DNA of 28,269 nt from Gammaproteobacteria bacterium (GTDB lineage Bacteria; Pseudomonadota; Gammaproteobacteria; S012-40), in NCBI GenBank assembly GCA_029864945.1, contig JAOTSL010000005.1:1-28269 (forward strand). The letters are read 5' to 3'. Both the position numbers and the translations under genes were made by a program. Below the pieces are notes generated by a model, which had not been told where the DNA came from, did not search any database, and worked only from the letters and a program-made list of their open reading frames with translations. Each line of letters opens with the position of its first letter. Position 1 is the stretch's first letter. Of the stretch, positions 1-6,937 are shown one piece after another.

Positions 1-446
1 CGATTGGCAATGATGCCGATTTCGGCATTAAAACGGTGCATTTTCCTAAACTTGTATAGCTCATGTATAAACATAGCGGTTGCTCGTATATCAATTGACG
101 AGGGAGACACCGGTATAATGATTTTATCTACTGACTGCACCGTGGTTATAAAACGCTTTAAGTCCACACCTGCTGGTGTATCAATAATCAGCCTTTCTGC
201 GTTTTGGGGTAATCTCATCGCAAAAGCACGAGTCATAAATTGTGAACTTGGCTTAAATGCCGAAAGAGAATGAATAGTCGTCATGGTATAGGGCCGCTGC
301 TTTAACCATTCGGTACTTGAACCTTGCGGATCATAATCTTTTATAACAGTAACCTGATTTTTCGACGCATAATACCCCGCGAGATTAGTCGCTAACGTCG
401 TTTTTCCACTACCACCTTTTGAATTTACGACCATGATTGTTCGCAT
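1..446 (-). CDS. ParA/MinD-like ATPase, partial (C-terminus outside window)
   Basis: This is the N-terminal 148 codons of a ParA-superfamily P-loop ATPase; the gene runs off the left edge. The deviant Walker A motif KGGSGKTT lies at residues 10-17, the A' region DYDPQGSS at 37-44 and the Walker B strand RLIIDTP at 85-91. ParA family proteins bind ATP as dimers and position chromosomes, plasmids or protein complexes. The start ATG at 446 is preceded by AGAAGGA at a good distance. A second in-frame ATG four codons later is possible. The K36-D37-Y38-D39-P40-Q41-G42-S43 stretch with a conserved D39 suits a small Soj/ParA-type protein rather than MinD proper, but the cargo cannot be told: no ParB-like partner is visible. 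It is transcribed away from the asnB-like gene. Family membership is sure; role is open. Confidence 0.85.
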   Translation of the reverse strand, partial: MRTIMVVNSKGGSGKTTLATNLAGYYASKNQVTVIKDYDPQGSSTEWLKQRPYTMTTIHSLSAFKPSSQFMTRAFAMRLPQNAERLIIDTPAGVDLKRFITTVQSVDKIIIPVSPSSIDIRATAMFIHELYKFRKMHRFNAEIGIIAN

Positions 447-709
447 ATTGCTTTCCTTCTATTCCTTTCCAGTCGGTCAATCTAAACTAGAATAAACATC
501 GACACCGCAGGTCAGGGCTTTAGGATATTTGTGTTTTATTTAATATGCGGTTTTGAGAAATAAAGTATTAATAATAAATTTTGAACACTTACAATACGAT
601 AGAATTAAATTGGTTATATATGCTGGAAAACTGGCAATTATAATAGTTGAATTTTTAATTCAGAAACTATGGACTTCAACACGGTTATTACAAACTTTCA
701 GGATTCATC

Positions 710-2689
710 ATGTGCGGAATTACGCTGATATTTAATACAGACTTCAAACCAGTTTCTTCGGCTCTAATCAATCGCATGAACCATGCAATTGCGCATCGAG
801 GACCTGACGATAACGGAGTTTTTATTGGTAAAGGCATTGGGCTTGGGCACGTTCGGCTAAGCATCGTTGATATAGACGGTGGTATTCAACCCATGCAATC
901 AGTCGACAATCGCCACACGATTATCTTCAATGGTGAAATATACAATTACCAACAATTACGTGAATCTTTACAAAAAGACGGCGTTCAATTCCAGACTCAA
1001 TCAGATACAGAAGTCGTATTGGCATTATTTCGTATCAAAGGAAAAGACTGCTTACCGCTTTTACGCGGCATGTTCAGTTTTATAATCTATGACAGCGTCG
1101 CCAAAACAGTCTTCATTGCCCGAGACAGGCTAGGCATTAAGCCGCTATTTTATCATTGGGACGGAAATACACTGCTTGCAGGCTCTGAAATTAAAGCTTT
1201 ATTTGCCTCAACACTTGTCGAACCGAAGATCAATAAAGAGTCCATCAAATCACACTTTAAATACCAGTTCTCAATTTCACCCAACACCATGTTTGAACAA
1301 GTTTACGAACTCCCCCCCGGACACTTTGCCGAAGCCACTAGCAATGGACGCTTTAACGTAAAGGAATACTGGGATCTTGAGTTTCCAGAGGACAATGAAT
1401 ACGAAACCGACGACATTAATTATTGGGAGAACCAGTTTGAAGAAGCGCTACATGACGCGGCGATTTCACATTTAATTGGCGAAGTTCCCATCGGAACCTA
1501 TCTCTCTGGTGGCCTAAACTCGTCTACGATGGCATTTCTACTTAAAACACACTATCCGAAAGCGGTCGAAAGCTTTTCCATTCATTTTGACAACCCTCAG
1601 TCCGATGAGTCCTACGCCTATAAGCCTGTAGCCAATCACTTTGGCATCCACAATTCAGAACTCACCATGGGAGATAATCGCGCCGGAGGTTATTTCGATA
1701 TTCTAAAAGATTGCCTCTATTCACTTGAACAACCTCAAAGAATGACGGTAGATATTCCACATTTTTTACTATCTGATCATGTGCATCAACATAATTTCAA
1801 AGTGGTTTACACCGGCGACGGCGCGGACGAAATCCTCGCAGGCTATGATTGCTACCGACAGGATGCGATTCGAGTTAACGGCAATCTTCAAGGATCGGAG
1901 AAACACCGCGAGTCCTTCTATTATTCTGAGTACGGCAACTACTTCTCCAAGCCATTTTTGGACATGCTGCTCCAGAACCATCAACCGGAGTCTCAGAAGC
2001 GGGTTTTCGACCAATTTGGCTGTTATCCGTCCTGGTATGATTTCTGGCAATTGCTTGATGATATGACAGACGACCTGTTCGTTGATGCTACTCTAAAAGA
2101 CGAATCACCACAGATGGAGTCTTTACTGAGTAATCTCAAACCGCGCATCATCAACCGCCACCCACTCAATCAGTCACTTTACCTCGACACTAAAATGCGC
2201 CTACCTGGATGGATTTTATGGAAAAGTGACCGCCTGAGTATGGCTCATAGCGTGGAAACACGAGCACCCTTTATGGATCATCCTCTTGTCGAACTTTCAG
2301 CGAGGCTCCCACCTCATTTGAAACTGAATGGCATGGACGAAAAGTTTCTCCTCAAAAGCATCATGACCCCCCATTTACCCAAAATTCCCGGCCAGTATAA
2401 AAAACGTGCGTTTTACACTCCAATACGTGATTGGTTATTTTCTGAGGAACACATAGATGAACTGGAAAAATACCTTTCAGTCCAAAAGCTTGAAGAAAGC
2501 GGTCTATTTAACCCCAATACTGTACGGTCGTTAATGAATGAGTTAATTTATTCTCCCCCTCCTAATGATATGGTGAGTTATTTTCGAGACATGCAAAGAG
2601 AATGGGTTTTAATGTTGGTTTTGAGCACTCAAATGCTATTTCAACTATTTACCACTAAAGAAGCTCCCTGTTTTCACGATATAAACTAA
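710..2689 (+). CDS. asnB: AsnB-type glutamine-dependent asparagine synthetase with altered PPi-loop
   Basis: Class B asparagine synthetase family, cytoplasmic; family reaction is aspartate + glutamine + ATP to asparagine + glutamate + AMP + PPi. The N-terminal class II glutaminase domain is intact: nucleophile Cys2, RGPDD at 30-34, R49-L50, NGEIYNY at 74-80 and the SDTE around D99. The synthetase domain follows from about residue 235. Its ATP-pyrophosphatase loop reads SGGLNSS at 266-272, so the usually invariant aspartate of SGGxDS is Asn270. Later motifs such as the YTGDGADEILAGY region and the SMAHSVETRAPF region are well kept. At 659 aa it is about 100 residues longer than E. coli AsnB, like the longer asnB homologues often found in polysaccharide clusters, but no such cluster is next to it. 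CAGGA lies six bases before the ATG. It could act on a substrate other than aspartate. Confidence 0.88.
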   Translation: MCGITLIFNTDFKPVSSALINRMNHAIAHRGPDDNGVFIGKGIGLGHVRLSIVDIDGGIQPMQSVDNRHTIIFNGEIYNYQQLRESLQKDGVQFQTQSDTEVVLALFRIKGKDCLPLLRGMFSFIIYDSVAKTVFIARDRLGIKPLFYHWDGNTLLAGSEIKALFASTLVEPKINKESIKSHFKYQFSISPNTMFEQVYELPPGHFAEATSNGRFNVKEYWDLEFPEDNEYETDDINYWENQFEEALHDAAISHLIGEVPIGTYLSGGLNSSTMAFLLKTHYPKAVESFSIHFDNPQSDESYAYKPVANHFGIHNSELTMGDNRAGGYFDILKDCLYSLEQPQRMTVDIPHFLLSDHVHQHNFKVVYTGDGADEILAGYDCYRQDAIRVNGNLQGSEKHRESFYYSEYGNYFSKPFLDMLLQNHQPESQKRVFDQFGCYPSWYDFWQLLDDMTDDLFVDATLKDESPQMESLLSNLKPRIINRHPLNQSLYLDTKMRLPGWILWKSDRLSMAHSVETRAPFMDHPLVELSARLPPHLKLNGMDEKFLLKSIMTPHLPKIPGQYKKRAFYTPIRDWLFSEEHIDELEKYLSVQKLEESGLFNPNTVRSLMNELIYSPPPNDMVSYFRDMQREWVLMLVLSTQMLFQLFTTKEAPCFHDIN

Positions 2690-2757
2690 GGTGACCATTT
2701 ATTTGTATAAGGCACTTTTTAAAATAAAAGCATTAACTATTTTAAGGACATAGGTGC

Positions 2758-4032
2758 GTGAGCGGAACGAAGGGAAACAAATTATTTTTAACATTTGTAC
2801 CAGTAGCAGGAATTGCAGCCACATATTTCAGCATGCCACTTTTAAGTGGGATCCACGCTGACATACAGGAAAAGCTCCCCTATATACCTTATTTAGTAAT
2901 ATTCAGTGTCATGACAATGGGGGGATTTTTCAATAAACACCGAGTTACACTCATCTCGGCAGCGCTTGGCATTGCCTATTTAATTGTACACAGCATTATT
3001 TCCGAACCAGAAATATCAGAAAGCGGTAAAACCATTATCGCATTAGTCAGTATTTTACTGCCCCTTAACATCGTATTTATCACAAGCTTAAAAGAACAGC
3101 AGCTACTTTCCATACAAAGCTTTATGACAATTTCAATAATGCTTTTACAATTACTTCTGTCCTATTGGGCAATTCAAAATTACCCGCAAATACTAGCAAG
3201 TGCGGCTCTTTTTACACCAGAAACACTTTCAAAAATTTTACCAGAGAGCATTTCGCTTTCTACCGTAATTGCATTTTCGCTCAGTTTCCTCATAATTGTT
3301 ATTTACGTCGCAAAAAATACTACCGTTTTTGAATTTTCATTCGCTGGTGCATTAGTTTCCATTTTATTTTACTTTCAATCAGGTATGCATTCGCCTGCCG
3401 ACGCCATGTTCATTGTCACTGCAAGCCTGATAATGGCATGGGGCCTGGTTCACAATTCATATTTGATCGCTTACATTGATGAACTCACCGAACTTCCCGG
3501 TAGGCGTGCTATGAATGAAGAAACTTCGCGTCTGCGCGGGCTTTATTCTATCGCGATGCTTGATATAGACCATTTTAAGAAGTTTAACGACACTTATGGT
3601 CATGAAGTGGGCGATCAGGTTTTACGAATGGTCGCGAGTAAAATAGGTAACGTCGGTGGCGGAGGTAAATCGTTTAGGTATGGAGGAGAAGAATTTGCCA
3701 TTATATTTTCAGGTAAAGATAGTAAAGCTTCATTTCCCTACCTGTCTAACTTACGAGAAACGATAGATCATACGAAATTGATATTACGAAATCAGGATAG
3801 ACCGTCACAAAAACCTGACAAAACACCACCGAGAAAAATACCATGGCAAGAAGTACATGTCACAATTAGTATTGGTGTTGCGGACAGCGGCGACGAATTA
3901 AATACAACAGATGAAATACTAAAAGCGGCAGATGATGCGCTCTACCGCTCAAAAGAAAAAGGACGCAACCGAATTAGTCAATACTCAACTAGAGACTACG
4001 CACCGGATTTAGCATCTGATGGTAACGAATAA
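2758..4032 (+). CDS. Membrane-anchored GGDEF diguanylate cyclase
   Basis: The first 235 residues form about seven or eight hydrophobic segments and no recognised sensor domain. A complete GGDEF domain follows (about 240-405), starting with the DELTELPGRRAM signature, then MLDIDHFKKFND with the metal and substrate residues, and the active-site GGEEF at 309-313. Such enzymes condense two GTP into cyclic di-GMP at the inner membrane. The positions that would hold the RxxD inhibitory I-site are glycines (the VGGGGK run before FRYGG), so product feedback inhibition is probably absent. The start is GTG, set by an AAGGA nine bases upstream; there is no ATG nearby. The 3' end overlaps the convergent lipoprotein gene by 37 bases. 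It follows the asnB-like gene by 68 bases without a visible terminator, so the two may be cotranscribed. Activity is likely; the signal sensed is unknown. Confidence 0.9.
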   Translation: MSGTKGNKLFLTFVPVAGIAATYFSMPLLSGIHADIQEKLPYIPYLVIFSVMTMGGFFNKHRVTLISAALGIAYLIVHSIISEPEISESGKTIIALVSILLPLNIVFITSLKEQQLLSIQSFMTISIMLLQLLLSYWAIQNYPQILASAALFTPETLSKILPESISLSTVIAFSLSFLIIVIYVAKNTTVFEFSFAGALVSILFYFQSGMHSPADAMFIVTASLIMAWGLVHNSYLIAYIDELTELPGRRAMNEETSRLRGLYSIAMLDIDHFKKFNDTYGHEVGDQVLRMVASKIGNVGGGGKSFRYGGEEFAIIFSGKDSKASFPYLSNLRETIDHTKLILRNQDRPSQKPDKTPPRKIPWQEVHVTISIGVADSGDELNTTDEILKAADDALYRSKEKGRNRISQYSTRDYAPDLASDGNE

Positions 4033-4418
4033 TTTAGCGGAAACTGAAACACTTGATCTTCTACAGGCTCATCCGTCATTTTAATTTTTTTGTTCTGTTT
4101 CACATAAACGAAAAGCACATCAGTTTCAACATTTTTTACACGCATCGCTTTACGATATACACCGGTGTTTCCATCCTGAATCGCCTGACTCCATTTCCCT
4201 GCAGGTCCCATTCGATAAGAAACAATAAGATCATAAGCACGAAATTTCTTCTTGAAATTACCAATCAATAAAAACTCATTCATTCCAGGCTTAACATGAG
4301 GCGGTCGTGATTCCAGCCTAAAGGAATATTCACCCCATTCCTGAAATTGTGTCGTTGGAATTTCATTAGTACATGAAACACTTAGGGCAATCAGAACTAA
4401 TAAAATTAATTTTTTCAT
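3996..4418 (-). CDS. FixH/YtkA-like periplasmic lipoprotein
   Basis: A 140-aa protein with a lipoprotein signal peptide (hydrophobic stretch 4-14 and lipobox SVSC, lipidated Cys16). The mature part looks like an Ig-like beta domain: VKPGMNEF, a conserved-looking GVYRKAM stretch and alternating beta strands resemble the FixH/YtkA type of small copper- or oxidase-linked domains. That assignment is by pattern only. It is the last gene of the ccoG block, four bases after the cytochrome gene, the place where fixH/ccoH would be expected in a normal ccoGHIS operon. It could therefore stand in for CcoH, though it is a lipoprotein and not a single-helix membrane protein. Its 3' end overlaps the convergent diguanylate cyclase gene. 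Confidence 0.65.
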   Translation of the reverse strand: MKKLILLVLIALSVSCTNEIPTTQFQEWGEYSFRLESRPPHVKPGMNEFLLIGNFKKKFRAYDLIVSYRMGPAGKWSQAIQDGNTGVYRKAMRVKNVETDVLFVYVKQNKKIKMTDEPVEDQVFQFPLNYSLPSDAKSGA

Positions 4419-4422
4419 CGTA

Positions 4423-4737
4423 TTATATCGAGTGCTTTTCCAGGTAAGTTAATAGTGTTTCTTTTTCACTATCCGTTAACAAATGGTAGGCTTTTTTAAG
4501 CCTATGATTTTGCATACGTTCTACAATATTTCTCCATTCATCGGCTTTATGGCTCTTAATTCGCGGGGGCGCGTGACAATTACTACAAAATGAATCAAAG
4601 ACTTTTGCACCTGCAGATTCCGGCTCAGGAAGTTCGTGTTTTACTTTAGGACCTTGAGCATTGTTGCAAGCAATTAACATTAAACAACTAATAAGTGTGA
4701 TTGTTAGTTTGGTTTTCATCTTAGTTGCTATTTTCAT
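4423..4737 (-). CDS. Monohaem cytochrome c lipoprotein
   Basis: A 104-aa protein with a short signal peptide and lipobox (LIAC, Cys24), so the mature protein is probably lipid-anchored in the periplasm. One haem c attachment motif, CSNCH, is present near residues 51-55; the likely distal ligand is the Met of the following VERMQNH stretch, a spacing typical of small class I cytochromes with a DEW...RM pattern. It should transfer single electrons. The gene begins inside the end of the 153-aa gene (17-base overlap) and is followed after four bases by the FixH/YtkA-like lipoprotein, so all are in the ccoG operon. An alternative start seven codons in (MKTKL...) would give a more usual signal peptide length. 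Electron-transfer role is sure; partner is inferred to be the nearby oxidase. Confidence 0.85.
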   Translation of the reverse strand: MKIATKMKTKLTITLISCLMLIACNNAQGPKVKHELPEPESAGAKVFDSFCSNCHAPPRIKSHKADEWRNIVERMQNHRLKKAYHLLTDSEKETLLTYLEKHSI

Positions 4738-5182
4738 CTTTGCTATGATTTACTTCGCTATCCAATATTTCTTTTTCCCGCTCTAATTTAGCGGCTTGCT
4801 CTAACTTTTGTGCTTTGGCTGGTCGCATTTCCACAAAATAATAAATAATAGCGCTCATGAAAACAACCCAGGCCACACCAGCAGGTATACCCCAATCAAA
4901 CCAGGGCCGCTCGTAACCAGGGCGATTACCCCAAAATGGAAATGTTAACCCTACCGCGACAATAAGCAATACAGCAAAAATTGCGACAAACCAGAACGGA
5001 ATTCCAACCGTAGAATGCTCCATCGAAGAAACCATTTCCCAGTCTTCTAAACCACGCCGTTCTTTACGCTCTTCTTCGTTCTTGTAACCAAAATTAGAAG
5101 ACTCACCCCAGTCACCTTCATTAACTGCGTCTGGGTTTCTGTTCTTTTTAATTCGTTTTTTTATATCTGTATTATTTGGCAT
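4721..5182 (-). CDS. Two-helix membrane protein of the ccoG operon, CcoP-anchor-like
   Basis: No function recognised. A charged N-terminal 55 residues is followed by helix 1 (about 60-80), the motif PFWGNRP at 82-88, PWFDWG at 93-98, helix 2 (about 99-117), and a charged, coiled-coil-like C-terminus rich in Lys and Glu. There is no CxxCH haem motif. The same two motifs, P(F/I)WG(N/Q)RP and PWFD(W/K)G, each beside a membrane helix, occur in the 213-aa protein at 13352-13993, suggesting the two are paralogues. Both resemble the membrane anchor of CcoP. It starts 5 bases after ccoG stops and overlaps the cytochrome gene, so it is in the same operon. Probably a subunit or assembly partner of the oxidase; this is inference. 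Confidence 0.7.
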   Translation of the reverse strand: MPNNTDIKKRIKKNRNPDAVNEGDWGESSNFGYKNEEERKERRGLEDWEMVSSMEHSTVGIPFWFVAIFAVLLIVAVGLTFPFWGNRPGYERPWFDWGIPAGVAWVVFMSAIIYYFVEMRPAKAQKLEQAAKLEREKEILDSEVNHSKDENSN

Positions 5183-5187
5183 TTTGA

Positions 5188-6489
5188 CTACCCATTATTT
5201 ACAAAATGTTGCATTCTCATTAACCGCGTCCAACCGTCTTTTGATTCTGCTTTTACAATAAAGCTGTGCAAACCTTTAGACAAACCTGGCTTAATTTGCA
5301 CAAATAAATCTTGCCGGGAAACGCTTTCAAAAACTATTCTATCATTGCTAAGCGTAAACAATTTTTCATCAAGCCCAACGATCGTAACTTTCACTTCGCC
5401 AGGCTCATATATTTTATGAGCTACATTTATTCGGTATTCGAAAATTTGAGAGCCCTGATCCTTATCTGACTTATAAACAGCTAAATGATAAGGCTGATAA
5501 GAAATCAACCCCCAAATAAACAACCCTACACCCAACCCCCAAACAGGTAAAACCCAGCGAATTCTTTCTGGCAGTGATGCCATCGAACGTTGAGCCAATG
5601 TTACTTTGTTTCGACGCTTACCAAACTTTAGTTTTAATAAACCAGGGACACCATTTTTCACATGAAGTGAATTGCAGGCAGTTACACATGCTCCACAATT
5701 TGTGCAGCTATCAAATGTGTTGGTATTTCGTGGGTCAATATCCACCATGCAAGACGTTACACAATAATTACATTTCTCGCACTCGGCTTTACGGGTTTCA
5801 TCATAGTCCAGATGCAAACCATCCGTCGTTTTAAATAAAAACTGCCACATACGATAAACACACATGTAACGACACAAATAATGCCTTACAACACCAAAAT
5901 TTACCGCAGCAATAAATACGAATACTGTATAGATCCAATATAAAGAGCTAGGTATAGACTCATTGACCTGAAATGTCACGAAAGACCAGATAGCATCTGG
6001 CGGTATAAAATACATTAATGGAATAAAAGACACTAGCATAGAAATAAGTACGGTCTGAATCACAAGCAATAACCAATTGAGTGGTTTATTTTTCTTATTC
6101 GCTATTTTCCCACTCTTACCTTCCCAATCTATAACCGCGCGCTTTCCCAGTAGCTTTGTTGTTAAATTATCCATAATTGTGGAAAACGTATTTTGAGGGC
6201 ATACCCATCCACAAAATGCTGTCCCTACGGTGGAATAAAAGATGATTGCGGTACAAGCAAGTGCTAACCAAAAACCAAAGACAACAAAAAAATCTCCAAA
6301 CCAGATTTCGCGGCCCATAAATATAAAACCAGAGGATACATCAATGCGAAATATACCCAGAATAGGAATTAAAAGTAATAATAAAATGAAGCCATATTTA
6401 GAAGCTCGACGCTTCCATTGAAAACCATCAGGCTTGTAGGTTATAGCTTGTACAACTGGAATTTTAACCAATGATTCGTTTGCTTTCAT
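5188..6489 (-). CDS. ccoG: CcoG/FixG/RdxA cytochrome oxidase accessory protein
   Basis: A 433-aa polytopic membrane ferredoxin of the CcoG family, which reduces Cu(II) to Cu(I) for insertion into the CuB site of cbb3 oxidases. Family marks include TAFCGWVCPQNTF near residue 90-102 and two 4Fe-4S cysteine sets, CEKCNYCVTSC and CTNCGACVTAC, at about 235-275. Four to five hydrophobic segments precede or follow the cluster domain, and the C-terminal 100 residues form the usual periplasmic Ig-like domain. It heads an operon with the two-helix protein, a cytochrome lipoprotein and a FixH/YtkA-like lipoprotein, not with the common ccoHIS; no copper P-type ATPase (CcoI) is seen in this window. The Shine-Dalgarno is weak. 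Assignment is firm. Confidence 0.93.
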   Translation of the reverse strand: MKANESLVKIPVVQAITYKPDGFQWKRRASKYGFILLLLLIPILGIFRIDVSSGFIFMGREIWFGDFFVVFGFWLALACTAIIFYSTVGTAFCGWVCPQNTFSTIMDNLTTKLLGKRAVIDWEGKSGKIANKKNKPLNWLLLVIQTVLISMLVSFIPLMYFIPPDAIWSFVTFQVNESIPSSLYWIYTVFVFIAAVNFGVVRHYLCRYMCVYRMWQFLFKTTDGLHLDYDETRKAECEKCNYCVTSCMVDIDPRNTNTFDSCTNCGACVTACNSLHVKNGVPGLLKLKFGKRRNKVTLAQRSMASLPERIRWVLPVWGLGVGLFIWGLISYQPYHLAVYKSDKDQGSQIFEYRINVAHKIYEPGEVKVTIVGLDEKLFTLSNDRIVFESVSRQDLFVQIKPGLSKGLHSFIVKAESKDGWTRLMRMQHFVNNG

Positions 6490-6635
6490 ATGCCAATACT
6501 ACCATATAATCTGAACACAGAACTCGAAAATGCGGTTGTTTTTTCTCCGCAAAACAATAAGGCATCTACCTTTATAAAGTTATTGAAACTACTTGTTTTT
6601 TAGAAAATGATTGGTTATAGTCAGAAGATGCTTTG

Positions 6636-6664
6636 CTGGGTTATAAAGCAATACAGGCTATAAT
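6636..6664 (+). promoter_or_regulatory. Candidate sigma-70 promoter for the 42-aa gene
   Basis: A perfect TATAAT at 6659-6664 would start transcription near 6671, giving a leader of about 30 bases before the ATG at 6702. No good -35 box sits at 17 bases; TTGCTG at 6633 is 20 bases away. An inverted repeat TTGCT (6633-6637) / AGCAA (6647-6651) overlaps the -35 region and could be an operator, suggesting activator or repressor control. Confidence 0.35.
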
Positions 6665-6701
6665 AAGCCACTATTAGAATAATCTGAGGGGGATTAGAAA
6701 A

Positions 6702-6830
6702 ATGGTTACAGAACTTGGAATTAACATGTTAGTGCCGATTATCACTTTTGGTTTCATCATCGTAGGTTCATATATGATGGCAAACTGGGCGTTCGGTGAT
6801 GTACTAGAACGACGTAACAAAGGCGAGTAA
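6702..6830 (+). CDS. 42-aa single-helix membrane microprotein
   Basis: Sequence begins MVTELGINMLVPIITFGF, followed by one hydrophobic helix (about residues 8-31) and a charged tail ending ERRNKGE. An AGGGGG ribosome-binding site lies nine bases before the ATG, a TATAAT box is about 40 bases upstream, and a terminator follows 30 bases after the stop, so the unit is a complete small gene of its own. The tail suggests N-out/C-in topology. It stands alone on the plus strand between ccoG and the MFS/spermidine-synthase fusion. By size and location it might be a CcoQ/CydX-like small subunit or a regulator of the oxidase, but I do not recognise a family. The opposite-strand ORF over the same bases is a shadow. 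Confidence 0.7.
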   Translation: MVTELGINMLVPIITFGFIIVGSYMMANWAFGDVLERRNKGE

Positions 6831-6860
6831 TACTCACCTTTGGTTGTACTAGTCACATAA

Positions 6861-6883
6861 AAAGGCCCGAAAGGGCTTTTTTT
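6861..6883. terminator. Bidirectional rho-independent terminator
   Basis: AAAGGCCC, loop GAAA, GGGCTTTT with runs of A before and T after. The stem is capped by a GNRA tetraloop. It serves the 42-aa gene (plus) and, read the other way, the end of the eight-gene minus operon that stops at 6938. Confidence 0.88.
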
Positions 6884-6937
6884 GTGCCTCAAAGTTTTGC
6901 GGCAACCCCAAACCTAACCAGCCCAACAAAAGCGCAT

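Noticed and set aside
553..735. 60-aa plus-strand ORF before asnB
   Set aside because: TTG start, no ribosome-binding site, overlaps the well-supported asnB start; AT-rich leader read by chance.
6674..6892. 72-aa minus-strand ORF
   Set aside because: It lies across the 42-aa plus-strand gene and a terminator; composition and lack of RBS show it is a shadow.
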